Source of the DNA: Methylobacterium tardum
Lineage (GTDB): Bacteria; Pseudomonadota; Alphaproteobacteria; Rhizobiales; Beijerinckiaceae
Reading direction: 5' to 3'
DNA: 47,352 bases
Assembly: GCF_023546765.1 (NCBI RefSeq)
Contig: NZ_CP097485.1
Location: 1-47,352, forward strand
Part shown: positions 32,424-40,475 of the stretch, piece after piece
Position numbering within the stretch: the stretch's first letter is position 1
Layout of the letters: each line of letters begins with the position of its first letter
Notes under the pieces: model-generated
Databases searched by the model: none
What the model saw: only the letters and a program-made list of their open reading frames with translations
Told to the model about the DNA's origin: nothing
Made by a program: the position numbers and the translations under genes

Positions 32424-32584
32424 GCGAGGGCCATAGCCACTTCACGATGGCTGCGATCTGAACGAGGTTAACCGAACTGGTGCAGCCCGATCACGTCCCT
32501 GTGAGCCGCGACAAGCAACTGTATGTGCTCAGTGCCACCACGCCCTCACCTCGATGGGTGGACCAGAGCGCGCTACCGGGCGCC

Positions 32585-32671
32585 ATGGACATAGAGATCC
32601 CCAGCTTCGGCGACCTGCGCCGGACTATGATCAAGACCGCCATCATCATGGGCTTCCCCGTTCAGGGATGA
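32585..32671 (+). CDS. Micro-protein ending MGFPVQG, 28 aa
   Basis: ATG 32585 gives MDIEIPSFGDLRRTMIKTAI plus IMGFPVQG. The same ending preceded by TMVRTADIMGFPVQG is found at 35067-35174. A longer frame from 32480 exists but lacks a ribosome site. The family resemblance is the main support. Confidence 0.4.
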   Translation: MDIEIPSFGDLRRTMIKTAIIMGFPVQG

Positions 32672-33165
32672 GCGGTAGTAGGCCAGTCTCAGCAATCAGG
32701 CGAATGCGCAGCTCCTGGTGAGACCGCTCGCTTGTTTCCGGCGACAGCCTAGGGATCGCATCCGTTGCAGCTGCCGGGTGGGCCCACGCTTTGTGCTCAA
32801 GCGATGCGCGACGAAGCAATATGCTGGATCGGAAAGCAAATTTCCGGATCAAACGAACAAAACGCAGGCGCACACGCTTCCGTGGGTCATTTTATAAGCT
32901 CTATTGCAGATTATATATGCAGAAACATACAGAAATATCTTGTCTAAATCCGTGTTTTTCTAGCAACGATACATATCAACGTGTGTCACGCGGAAATATT
33001 CCGGTTGCTTATTGTCTATCCTCAGATCCAATAGCCTTCAGCCGGCGCCGTAAGCCGTTGGCACGCAAGCCCGGCGATAGATGCGGGCAGAAACAAAGAC
33101 AAAGCGGCGAGATCCGAACAATCGGGCGCTGCCGCACCGCTGGTCTCGAAGCTTTGGGGTTATCG
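32672..33165. other. AT-rich leader of the porin gene
   Basis: No coding region is supported. Bases 32880-33010 are AT-rich and likely hold the porin promoter. The open frame running into the porin is only the unblocked upstream continuation. Confidence 0.4.
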
Positions 33166-34818
33166 ATGAGGTTCTTGAAAAGCTCTCTGCTTGGATCCGC
33201 CGCTGCGTTTGCTGCAGTTGGAGGTGCCCACGCCGCCGATCTTCCGGTCAAGAAGGCGGTTCCGATCGAGTACGTCCGTGTCTGCGGCGCGTATGGCGCC
33301 GGCTTCTTCTACATTCCCGGTACCGACACCTGCCTGCGCGTCTCGGGCCGCGCTCGGTTCGAAGGCGGCTTCCAGCCCAGCTACACCCGCCAATCCGGTA
33401 CGAATGCCGGCGATACGTCGGGCTACCAGGGCCGGATGCGCATCAACCTCGATGCCCGCACCCAGACCGCCTACGGCACCCTGCGCGCCTTCGTCCGCCT
33501 CGATGCCGGCGCCCGCACCGGCTACTCCGGCGTCGGCACCTCCGGCACGCAGCAGCGCATCGGCCAGGCCTTCCCGGGCATCGGCACCGATCAGTTCGGC
33601 CGTGATCAGCAGTTCGTGAACGTCGACAAGGCGTTCATACAGTTCGCCGGCCTGACCGCCGGTCGCGCCTCCTCGTTCTTCGACTTCTACGCCCACGACT
33701 TCGAGTTCGCTGGCGCCACTCTTGGCTCGGACGTGTTCTCGACCAACCTGCTCGCCTACACGGCGACGATCGGCAACGGCCTCTCGGCGACGCTCTCGAT
33801 CGAGGATCCGGTCTTCCGCCGCACCCCGATCTTCTCGCCGCTCGCCGTGTCGCCGATGCTCAACACCGGCAGCACGCAGAACTTCGGCGTGACCAACCAG
33901 CCGACTCCGGTCTTCATCGGCTACACCGGCGGCGTCCCGACCCGCTACAGCTTCATCGACGTCATTGAGCGTTCGCGCATGCCCGACTTCGTCGGCGTCG
34001 CCCGCCTCGACCAAGCTTGGGGTTCGGCCCAGCTCTCCGCTGCCGTGCACGAGCTGAACGTCGGCAACGTTGCCAACGGCGCCGGCACCGGCACCGGCTC
34101 GAACGTCAGCATCCCGCACACCAACAACTCGTATGGCTGGGCGGTTCAGGGCGGCCTGAAGATCAACGCGCCGTTCATTGCCCCGGGCGATGCCCTCTAC
34201 CTGCAGGGCGCCTACGGTTCTGGCGCTCAGATGTACACCGGCTATTGCGCGTACACCGGCTGCTACACGCAGGCTACGACGACGATCCAGGGCCAGAAGT
34301 TCACACAGTACTTCTCGGATGCGACGGTCAACCCGTTCACCGGCCAGCTTGAGCAGTCGACAAGCTTCACGGCGACGGCGTCGTACCTGCATTACTGGAC
34401 GCCGGAATGGCGCTCGGCCTTCTTCGGCTCCTACGGCGAGCAGAGCTTCTCCCAGAGCGCGCGCCTCGCTCAGGGCGCAATCTTCAACCTTGTGAACCCG
34501 AATGGCACCAACACCTTCGGCGGCAATGCGGTTGGTACGCCGGGCACCCGGTTCTTCCAGCTGAGCCAAGCTCTCCGCGACACCTATCAGTTCGTGGCGG
34601 GCGGCAGCATCATCTGGTCGCCGGTCAAGGATCTCGATATCGGCGTCGAGGCCTTCTACACGCAGATCGGCCTGAAGAGCGGCCGGGCGATTGATCAGGA
34701 CAAGAGCCCGACCGCCTACGCCAACGTTGCTGGCATCAACAACGGCACCTTCAACCCTGCCACTGCAACCAAGGACTCAATCTCGCAGGTGCGCTTCCGC
34801 GTCCAGCGCGACTTCTAG
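33166..34818 (+). CDS. Alphaproteobacterial porin (Porin_2 type)
   Basis: 550 residues from ATG 33166, which starts a standard signal peptide (MRFLKSSLLGSAAAFAAVGG, cleavage at AHA-ADLPVKK). The mature head EYVRVCGAYGAGFFYIPGTD, TCLRVSG is the typical Porin_2 opening. Many aromatic-rich strands follow, and the last residue is Phe (RFRVQRDF), the outer-membrane assembly signal. It forms a trimeric general diffusion channel. Codon bias is strong, indicating high expression, and a perfect terminator follows. A major porin on an accessory replicon is notable, since chromosomes of this group already carry several. Confidence 0.93.
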   Translation: MRFLKSSLLGSAAAFAAVGGAHAADLPVKKAVPIEYVRVCGAYGAGFFYIPGTDTCLRVSGRARFEGGFQPSYTRQSGTNAGDTSGYQGRMRINLDARTQTAYGTLRAFVRLDAGARTGYSGVGTSGTQQRIGQAFPGIGTDQFGRDQQFVNVDKAFIQFAGLTAGRASSFFDFYAHDFEFAGATLGSDVFSTNLLAYTATIGNGLSATLSIEDPVFRRTPIFSPLAVSPMLNTGSTQNFGVTNQPTPVFIGYTGGVPTRYSFIDVIERSRMPDFVGVARLDQAWGSAQLSAAVHELNVGNVANGAGTGTGSNVSIPHTNNSYGWAVQGGLKINAPFIAPGDALYLQGAYGSGAQMYTGYCAYTGCYTQATTTIQGQKFTQYFSDATVNPFTGQLEQSTSFTATASYLHYWTPEWRSAFFGSYGEQSFSQSARLAQGAIFNLVNPNGTNTFGGNAVGTPGTRFFQLSQALRDTYQFVAGGSIIWSPVKDLDIGVEAFYTQIGLKSGRAIDQDKSPTAYANVAGINNGTFNPATATKDSISQVRFRVQRDF

Positions 34819-34888
34819 TTTCCCAGATCGGGATCGGGTGTTCTCCAAAGCTCCGATCTTGATGTCCCCGTGCAACGGGACCCCACTC

Positions 34889-34914
34889 GCCCGGCCGAAA
34901 GGCCGGGCTTTTTT
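34889..34914 (+). terminator. Rho-independent terminator of the porin gene
   Basis: GCCCGGCC (34889-34896), GAAA loop, GGCCGGGC (34901-34908), then six T. Confidence 0.92.
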
Positions 34915-35066
34915 GTACTCTCCAGCGCGCCTGGACCTGCGCCGCAGATCGAAAATCACGGACGACGGGATTGAGGCGGTCACCGCTGCCTTACCCGAGG
35001 GGTGAGGACGTCGAGGCATTCACCTTGCAGGTCCGGCCACCGAGCGGACGTAGCAAGGCGATCAAG

Positions 35067-35174
35067 ATGCACCTGCAGGTCAAGAAGCTGCTGGCCGACA
35101 AGGCAACCATGCTTGGCTCGCGCCTCACGATGGTGAGGACCGCCGACATCATGGGCTTTCCGGTCCAGGGATGA
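35067..35174 (+). CDS. Micro-protein ending MGFPVQG, 35 aa
   Basis: ATG 35067: HLQVKKLLADKATMLGSRL then TMVRTADIMGFPVQG, stopping by ATGA overlap with the gene at 35171. It shares its ending with the protein at 32585. Upstream sequence in the same frame is protein-like as far as about 35005 but has no good start. Confidence 0.4.
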   Translation: MHLQVKKLLADKATMLGSRLTMVRTADIMGFPVQG

Positions 35175-35383
35175 GCGCAGAAACGCCTGAAGCCCAGCGG
35201 GAGTGGGCGACGATCCCATACATGATGAGGCGGCTCGACGGGTTCGCTCGCGGGCTCGGCCTCGGCGAGGCGACTGCGCGCCGGATCGTGGAACAGGTCG
35301 TCGCCGATATGCCGCTGCACACAGACGACGAGCGTGTAGAGTGGGCCCGAAATTGGCTGCTCGCGGCGGCTTCGGCGGAGTAG
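35171..35383 (+). CDS. Small paralogue A of the RLxGFARGLGL family, 70 aa
   Basis: It overlaps the preceding gene by ATGA. Core: MMRRLDGFARGLGLGEATAR, RIVEQVVADMP, then ERVEWARNWLLAAA. Three further copies lie at 37391, 37599 and 38289. The predicted all-helical fold with an invariant ADMP-type turn and ARNW-LL end suggests a small helical bundle, perhaps a regulator or anti-factor. No known family is recognised. This copy is closest to B. Confidence 0.65.
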   Translation: MSAETPEAQREWATIPYMMRRLDGFARGLGLGEATARRIVEQVVADMPLHTDDERVEWARNWLLAAASAE

Positions 35384-35428
35384 ACGCCGCGCGTCGCTAA
35401 GTGGTCCATGACCTAGGCGGGCTGATCC

Positions 35429-35590
35429 TCAGGAGGCCGGCGGCCGGATCACCACCACCGCAGGCGGGCTGACAATCCACTTCGGCACGGTCGTCTGGCG
35501 TGATGGGTCCAGGTGCGTGAGCGTGTCGCTTGCCGCGTACACGAGGTCGGGGCCGAAGCGAACGCCCGGCAAACCTATGAAATAGACCAT
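35429..35590 (-). CDS. Small protein, RFGPDLVY family, 53 aa
   Basis: ATG at 35590 on the minus strand; product MVYFIGLPGVRFGPDLVYAA, then DPSRQTTVPKWI and PPAVVVIRPPAS. It matches the protein at 28643-28810 over most of its length but has lost that copy's hydrophobic head, so its N-terminus may be a truncated or replaced signal. Confidence 0.55.
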   Translation of the reverse strand: MVYFIGLPGVRFGPDLVYAASDTLTHLDPSRQTTVPKWIVSPPAVVVIRPPAS

Positions 35591-35617
35591 GCCGGTACGC
35601 TGCAGTACCTCACCGTC

Positions 35618-35890
35618 ATGGCCACCAAACGCCTGACGCTCGCGGATCTACGCAAGGCTGGCACGATCACCAGCTCCGAGATCGTCGCAGCGGTCGATGC
35701 ATACGTCCACAATCCTGCCGCAGGACCGTATCGCTTTGCCAGCGGTCACAGCCTCGACATAGCGGCAGCTGTCGCCATGTCGGAGGAATTCGCCAGGATG
35801 GTGGCGCGGCCAGGGCCGAAGGAGAAGGTGTTCCGAACCGCGGTAACTACTGCCGCCATGTCCGCTCGCCTGAGCCCACCCCATTTATGA
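35618..35890 (+). CDS. Small protein of the VDAY family, 90 aa
   Basis: ATG 35618: ATKRLTLADLRKAGTITSSE, then IVAAVDAYVHNPAAGPYRFA and a helical end (FRTAVTTAAMSARL). It is a paralogue of the 87-residue protein at 32160, with the same length and order of blocks. Soluble; no motif. It begins 28 bp after the divergent gene at 35590. Confidence 0.6.
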   Translation: MATKRLTLADLRKAGTITSSEIVAAVDAYVHNPAAGPYRFASGHSLDIAAAVAMSEEFARMVARPGPKEKVFRTAVTTAAMSARLSPPHL

Positions 35891-35962
35891 CAGTCCTGGA
35901 TCCGGGAACGTGCGAAGTGCAGGTCGAGGGCACATGGCGTCTCGTCAGCCTCGGACGAGGCC

Positions 35963-36148
35963 GTGAGCTGCTATGCGGAGGCCGTAAAGCGCTGCCCAGC
36001 TTGCCGCGGACGGGTGTCGATCAACGGTGCCTACAGCGGTCCCAGCTTCGGCAAGACGATGAGGCACTGGAGGGCACACAGCGGCTGCCCGCTCAAGCCG
36101 GAGACGTTCTCAGGCACGATGTCGCTGCATCCCCAGGCGCTCACCTGA
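35963..36148 (+). CDS. Small zinc-finger-like protein, 61 aa
   Basis: From GTG 35963: SCYAEAVKRCPACRGRVSIN, then FGKTMRHWRAHSGCPLKP. CPAC plus later His/His/Cys could bind zinc. Another frame from 35887 (MTVLDPGTCEVQVEGTWRLV) appears to hold the natural N-terminus, so a frameshift near 35955 is possible. Confidence 0.45.
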   Translation: MSCYAEAVKRCPACRGRVSINGAYSGPSFGKTMRHWRAHSGCPLKPETFSGTMSLHPQALT

Positions 36149-36252
36149 AATCCGGCTCTGCCCCGCCGCCCGATCCAACCTCCGGCCAATAGGGTTCGGT
36201 GCTGTTCTTCGCCGCGGTAGACGGAGCAGGGGTACCGCCATAGCTCCCGGGC

Positions 36253-36357
36253 ATGGCCAAAAAGATCCCCCGCGTCGGCGACCTGCACCGCAAGTCCGAG
36301 GTGTCGGACGATGAGATCGCGGCGGCCGCTGCCGCCTACATGGAGGGGCAGGACTAG
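36253..36357 (+). CDS. Micro-protein, 34 aa (short VDAY relative)
   Basis: ATG 36253: MAKKIPRVGDLHRKSEVSDD, EIAAAAAAYMEGQD. The second half resembles the DDDVAAVVDAYMADP core of the protein at 32160; the first half recalls the IPSFGDLRR of the protein at 32585. It may be a minimal member or a chimera of both families. Confidence 0.45.
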   Translation: MAKKIPRVGDLHRKSEVSDDEIAAAAAAYMEGQD

Positions 36358-36536
36358 CCCGTCCCACGATGGGGCATTTTCATCATCTCAATTCTGATGC
36401 AGAAGCGGCGAACGCGAGAGCATCTTTGGAACGAAATGCACCCGACGCGCACTGGGTGTACCGGCAGCGGCCGACGCTTCGGGCGCAGCTGCAAAACGGT
36501 GTCCCGGGGGCGCCATAGCTCCAGGGACGGAATTTG

Positions 36537-37256
36537 ATGCGTTGGCAAGTGATCAAGCGCTTCAGCGCAGGTCTGATCGCAGTAGGTATGACACCAGCCT
36601 ATGCCGACGTGAAAGTCGAGGATGCTAAGATCACGGGCGGTTACCTGTGGGTTCTCGGGTACGCCGACGAGCCAAACAGTGAAATCACTCTCGACGGCAA
36701 ATTTCCTCAGCGTACTGACGCCCGAGGCTATTTCGAATTTCGAGTGGTCTATCACCCAGCCACATGCATCGCGACGCTTCGGACACCCAAACAGTCGCAC
36801 GACCTAGTGGTGAGCGGCTGCGGCCAGCTAGGGCCACAGGCTCCGGGGCTTGCAGGTCCGGCAGGGCCGCCCGGACCACGCGGCGAAGCAGGAGCGAGGG
36901 GTGAAGCAGGCCCAAAAGGTGAGGTTGGTGCGATGGGCCCGCCCGGTCCTTATGGAATGACCGGTCCCGTCGGTGCACAGGGCGAGCCTGGACCAGCAGG
37001 TCCCCAGGGGCCAGCCGGTATGGCCGGAGCAGTTGGCCCAGCCGGGCCGCCCGGACCACGAGGGCCCCAAGGGCCTCCTGGTCCGATAGGAAAGGTGGGG
37101 CCGCCCAGCACCTCACCCGCGGCGAAATCTCCGTCAGCGACAAGTTCGGTGAACAAGCGAGCAACGTCGCGTTCGCGCTCCGAGCCGGAGGCTCCCCTCG
37201 CGGTTCCCGATGAGCCTGAGCCTGGGGCAGGAGCCGCGGTTGAGGATCGCTACTGA
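36537..37256 (+). CDS. Secreted collagen-like protein, 239 aa
   Basis: ATG 36537 with GGGACGGA upstream. The signal-like head [22 protein letters not shown] is followed by a compact beta-rich domain of about 75 residues ([40 protein letters not shown]) with two cysteines. Then come 29 uninterrupted Gly-X-Y triplets with many GPP, GPA and GEP (about residues 100-190). A Ser/Arg-rich and then acidic tail ends EDRY. It probably forms a trimeric collagen stalk at the cell surface or outside. Such proteins are rare in this group, and no partner gene is obvious. Confidence 0.8.
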   Translation: MRWQVIKRFSAGLIAVGMTPAYADVKVEDAKITGGYLWVLGYADEPNSEITLDGKFPQRTDARGYFEFRVVYHPATCIATLRTPKQSHDLVVSGCGQLGPQAPGLAGPAGPPGPRGEAGARGEAGPKGEVGAMGPPGPYGMTGPVGAQGEPGPAGPQGPAGMAGAVGPAGPPGPRGPQGPPGPIGKVGPPSTSPAAKSPSATSSVNKRATSRSRSEPEAPLAVPDEPEPGAGAAVEDRY

Positions 37257-37390
37257 ACAAACGGCGCAAGGCTGGCGCACACCCTGGCTCTCAGAGATTT
37301 CGAAGCCGCCTACTCTGACCGTGACGCCATGTACGCAATGGTCGCCGCCGGCGCCGCTCTGCTGCTGCCGAGCGCTCAACAGATGATGAG

Positions 37391-37594
37391 ATGAGCGACA
37401 ATCCCGAGACCCTACACGAGCGCGCCGCGATCCAGCACATGATGCGGCGGTTGGACGGCTTCGCGCGCGGGCTAGGCCTGGACGAGGCGGCCACGCGGCA
37501 GGTTGTCGAGAGCGTTGTCTTCGACATGCCGGATCAGAACACCGGCGAGCGCTTGGTCGAGGCGCGGGCCCGCATGATCCTCGCGACGGTGTAG
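37391..37594 (+). CDS. Small paralogue B, 67 aa
   Basis: Core HMMRRLDGFARGLGLDEAAT, RQVVESVVFDMP, then ERLVEARARMILATV. It is closest to copy A in the front half, while the ARNWLL end has drifted to ARARMI. Five bases separate it from copy C. A 21-residue hydrophobic frame (37329-37394) overlaps its start by ATGA and may be a leader peptide. Confidence 0.65.
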   Translation: MSDNPETLHERAAIQHMMRRLDGFARGLGLDEAATRQVVESVVFDMPDQNTGERLVEARARMILATV

Positions 37595-37598
37595 CGCC

Positions 37599-37799
37599 AT
37601 GAGTGATACGGCGGATCCCGACCACGAAATCGTCGTCGCCCGACTGATGCGGCAGCTCTATGGGTTCGCGCAGTGCCTCGGCGTCGACGAGTTCGACGTC
37701 CGCCTGATCGCGGAGCGAGTGATCGCCGATATGCCACTGATGCCGGATCACGACCGCTTGGCCCGTGCCCGCAATTGGCTGCTGGTCGCGTCGGCATAG
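37599..37799 (+). CDS. Small paralogue C, 66 aa
   Basis: Core ARLMRQLYGFAQCLGVDEFD, VRLIAERVIADMP, then RLARARNWLLVASA. It follows copy B directly. It differs from the others by a Cys in the GLGL loop. Confidence 0.65.
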   Translation: MSDTADPDHEIVVARLMRQLYGFAQCLGVDEFDVRLIAERVIADMPLMPDHDRLARARNWLLVASA

Positions 37800-37822
37800 G
37801 CGCCCTGAGAGCTTCAAGATTG

Positions 37823-38029
37823 ATGGGACCTCACACGATCACCGGTTGGATCTCGTTTGCGGCCGTTATGACGGGCGGCTTCGTGACTGGTGCGACTGGG
37901 ATGAAGTTGGGCTCCGACCTTCATAAAGGCCGACGCGGTGATCGGCGGGACATCCTTGCGGCGTACACCTTCGGAACGCTCACCATGCTCGCTGCTATGC
38001 TGTTCGTGTTCGCTGAGGGGCAGCCCTGA
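37823..38029 (+). CDS. Two-helix membrane protein, 68 aa
   Basis: ATG 37823: ITGWISFAAVMTGGFVTGAT (helix 1), a basic loop KGRRGDRRD, then TFGTLTMLAAMLFVFAEG (helix 2). It lies between paralogues C and D, 23 bp after C, and is probably co-transcribed with them. Confidence 0.6.
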   Translation: MGPHTITGWISFAAVMTGGFVTGATGMKLGSDLHKGRRGDRRDILAAYTFGTLTMLAAMLFVFAEGQP

Positions 38030-38093
38030 GGCTGAGATCCCCTGAGCGCCTTGCCGCAGCGCACCAGCGCATGATCATTGCATCGGCGTAGCC

Positions 38094-38279
38094 ATGCTCG
38101 CCGATTTCGATCCGATGATTGAGGCGGTCGAGGCGTTGATCGCGCTGGGCTACACAGTCATGCCCGATGAAGATTTCGAACGGTGGCGGGTGGACGGCGG
38201 CGAGTGGATCACGCTCGGCGATCTGCTGACACTCGCCCGGCGCCGCGGCTTGATGGACGGGCCGGGGCGGCTGCAGTAG
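38094..38279 (+). CDS. Hypothetical protein, 61 aa
   Basis: Acidic helical product LADFDPMIEAVEALIALGYT, VMPDEDFERWRVDGGEWITL, ending GDLLTLARRRGLMDGPG. The WITLGDLL segment looks like a helix-turn-helix remnant. It lies 9 bp before paralogue D, so it is in the same unit. Confidence 0.55.
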   Translation: MLADFDPMIEAVEALIALGYTVMPDEDFERWRVDGGEWITLGDLLTLARRRGLMDGPGRLQ

Positions 38280-38288
38280 GGCGCGACC

Positions 38289-38492
38289 ATGGCAGATGAA
38301 GAACGCGACCCTCCCGGCGAAGCCACCGTCGCCGGTCTGACGCGCCGCCTGCACGGCTATGCGCAGGGGCTGGGCCTTGATGACCGCGCGGTCCGCCGGA
38401 TCGTGGAGGCTGTCATCGCCGCCATGCCGGATGCCGAAGACGTCGACCAGTTGGCGGTTGCCCGGAACTGGATGCTTCAAGCGGCGCGCTGA
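38289..38492 (+). CDS. Small paralogue D, 67 aa
   Basis: Core GLTRRLHGYAQGLGLDDRAV, RRIVEAVIAAMP, then QLAVARNWMLQAAR. It is the fourth member of the family. The conserved frame is R-x-L-x-G-(F/Y)-A, GL-G-(L/V)-(D/G), a helix, MP, and AR(N)W at the end. Confidence 0.65.
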   Translation: MADEERDPPGEATVAGLTRRLHGYAQGLGLDDRAVRRIVEAVIAAMPDAEDVDQLAVARNWMLQAAR

Positions 38493-38510
38493 CGATGTCT
38501 TCCGAACTGA

Positions 38511-38684
38511 ATGCGCCGTCTCGGCCAGCCCGGGCGGTTTGCGGCACGACGCCCATCAAATGCGCTGCCGGTGCTGCGGGAACTCGGCTACGTCGAGGGG
38601 CGGGCCACCCAGGGTCGGACTAGACGGTACGCGCGGCACTTGAACCTGGCCGGCCGCGAGTTGCTGGCAGCGGACAGTGTCTGA
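38511..38684 (+). CDS. Small basic winged-helix-like protein, 57 aa
   Basis: ATG 38511: MRRLGQPGRFAARRPSNALP, then VLRELGYVEGRATQGRTRRY, ARHLNLAGRELL. The VLRELGYVE...GRTRRYARHLNLAG segment looks like the last helix and wing of a DNA-binding domain. It follows paralogue D by 18 bp. It may be a shortened copy of a longer regulator. Confidence 0.4.
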   Translation: MRRLGQPGRFAARRPSNALPVLRELGYVEGRATQGRTRRYARHLNLAGRELLAADSV

Positions 38685-38816
38685 CCGAGGGCAGTTGATC
38701 GCAGATCAACAAGTTGAACAACTTAAGTACATTACCCGTTGTTTACTTTGCAACTGGAGTTAGTGTTGGTGTTTTTAATCGGATTATAAAAGAAATGATT
38801 ACCTGCTGGGGATACG

Positions 38817-39695
38817 ATGACACCGCATCAGATCAGGCTTTTCATCCAGCGCTTTGTGCCGAGAAAAATTATGATTTATGGCCTACATCGTAGATCCCAC
38901 GGTGTTTGGCCAAATTTTCTAGAGCAGCGGACCTTTAGCGAGAAGATTGCAAGCCGCATTTTGCATCCGCAGAAGATCTACGGCCCTCTAACTGACAAGT
39001 TTTTTGTCCGTGAGTATGTGAGACAAAGGATAGGTAGTGAATACCTCACAAGATTATACGATGTAGTTTCCCGCGAGGATGACATTGATTTTGACAATCT
39101 TCCCAGTAGTTTTGCAATGAAAGCTACTCACGGGTCAGGTTGGGTAAAATTGATCACCGACAAGACGTTGACAGACTCCTCGGAGATTGTCGACGCTGCT
39201 GCCTCATGGCTGAAAATGAAATACTCTAAAATAAACCTAGAGAGACATTATGATTACATTCCGCCAATGATTGTATTTGAAGAGCTTCTCACCCTACGAG
39301 GTGAATTAGCCGACGATTTTAAAATTCATTGCTTTGAGAAAGGCGGTAATCGGCGCCAGATCGTACAGGTGCACACAGGCCGATTTACAGACCATCGCGT
39401 TAACCTATTCGACCGCGACTGGAGTCCTATCGATGTCAATCATTGGCACAGTAGAAAAGATCCAAGCAGTATACATAAGCCGGATAACTTGGATGAATTG
39501 CTCCGAGTCGCCGCAGAGCTATCGCGCGGCTTCAATTATGTAAGGGTAGATCTATACAATATCGATGGCCGAATTGTCTTTGGGGAGCTGACATTCACCC
39601 CAGGTGCAGCCAAGGACAAATTTAATCCGCCGGAAATGGATAGCGTCTGGGGAACGTACTTTGACTCAGATGAAATTTACTATCGGAAGAAATGA
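38817..39695 (+). CDS. TupA-like ATP-grasp protein, 292 aa
   Basis: The sequence is clearly lower in GC and uses different codons from its neighbours. The opening RTFSEKIASRILHP, DKFFVREYVRQRIGSEYLTR, then FAMKATHGSGWVKLITDK matches the TupA-like ATP-grasp family (PF14305), with PPMIVFEELL and DFKIHCFEKG as later ATP-grasp elements and RVDLYNIDGRIVFGELTFTP as the metal-binding end. Members occur in polysaccharide and teichuronopeptide clusters and would join an amino or acid group to a sugar or peptide. It is alone here, with no glycosyltransferases around it, so it was probably acquired horizontally. The start is supported by GGGGATACG upstream of ATG 38817. Confidence 0.85.
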   Translation: MTPHQIRLFIQRFVPRKIMIYGLHRRSHGVWPNFLEQRTFSEKIASRILHPQKIYGPLTDKFFVREYVRQRIGSEYLTRLYDVVSREDDIDFDNLPSSFAMKATHGSGWVKLITDKTLTDSSEIVDAAASWLKMKYSKINLERHYDYIPPMIVFEELLTLRGELADDFKIHCFEKGGNRRQIVQVHTGRFTDHRVNLFDRDWSPIDVNHWHSRKDPSSIHKPDNLDELLRVAAELSRGFNYVRVDLYNIDGRIVFGELTFTPGAAKDKFNPPEMDSVWGTYFDSDEIYYRKK

Positions 39696-40138
39696 AAAAT
39701 AGAGTGGATGCGCAGGTAGCTCGCAGCGGAGGGCATTCAGTCGGTAATGGCAGTCCGTCTAGGCCGTGATTGGACGGACCGCCACTCCCCATCGTTCCAG
39801 TTCCGTTCTAGTTGCTCGCAGAGGCGGTGCGGAGCGGCAGAATGGCAAGGCGAGAAGTCTTCGTGCAGGCCGAGGAGGTCGCCGCCGGCGTGCGGGAACG
39901 ATCGGGTGACGAGCCGCTAGAGAGTGCTCGCCATCGCCCGATGGCCGCAGCGTCGGCTTAGCCGTGCCCTCCGAACCGAAGACGCCGGTCCGTGGCCGTC
40001 ACCTCGAAGCCCTGCGCGCCTGCGCCGCTAACCCGGCGGGCTGCGCCAGGATGGCTATCCCGCCTGTGAGCAAGCTTAACCGTTCGTTAACCATGCTCGT
40101 TAATTGACTGTAAAGGATTTCACGTCGGCCGAACGGAT
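39696..40138. other. Intergenic region with a CtrA-type box
   Basis: No firm gene is seen. A 39-residue frame (39842-39961) starts MARREVFVQAEEVAAGVRER with a poor ribosome site and is left as a possibility. The 3' end holds the TTAA boxes described separately. Confidence 0.35.
40076..40090. promoter_or_regulatory. Perfect TTAA-N7-TTAA (CtrA-box-like) site
   Basis: TTAA 40076-40079 and 40087-40090 with CCGTTCG between; the second half reads TTAACCAT, the Caulobacter-type octamer. The box ends 48 bp before the gene at 40139. A further TTAA lies at 40100-40103. Confidence 0.6.
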
Positions 40139-40339
40139 ATGCTGGATACGGTGGTTTGGGCCGCGATCTTTGTGGCGATCTCCTGCGGCATCCTGCTGAT
40201 CTGCATCGATCTGCTGGAGGAGTGGGAGCATCCGGTTGTGGGCACCAGAGATGCGCCACATGAGAGCCCGACCGTTCAGCTGAAGCGATTGGCTCAGCAA
40301 CTTGAACGGACGCAGCCGAGGCGCAGTCACGTAGGCTGA
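40139..40339 (+). CDS. Small membrane protein, 66 aa, behind a CtrA box
   Basis: ATG 40139: LDTVVWAAIFVAISCGILLI forms one membrane helix, then acidic CIDLLEEWEHP and a basic polar tail. It has the best CtrA-type box in the window immediately upstream, so it is a candidate CtrA-regulated gene. The function is unknown. Confidence 0.6.
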   Translation: MLDTVVWAAIFVAISCGILLICIDLLEEWEHPVVGTRDAPHESPTVQLKRLAQQLERTQPRRSHVG

Positions 40340-40377
40340 CGTGGGATGGCGAGGATCTGCTGCCACGCAAGCTAAGC

Positions 40378-40411
40378 CCCCGTCGCCCGATCTGATCACG
40401 GGCTGACGGGG
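40378..40411. terminator. Possible bidirectional hairpin terminator
   Basis: CCCCGTC (40378-40384) pairs with GACGGGG (40405-40411), with an inner CCCG/CGGG. It lies between convergent genes and has no T-tract. Confidence 0.4.
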
Positions 40412-40475
40412 TTCGGTGCCGTTCCTCACGGCCCGGCGGATGAGGGTGGATCCGCTCGCGCCCTGATCAACTACA

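Noticed and set aside
33160..34569. Minus-strand frame of 469 codons opposite the porin
   Set aside because: Antisense shadow of a strongly codon-biased porin gene.
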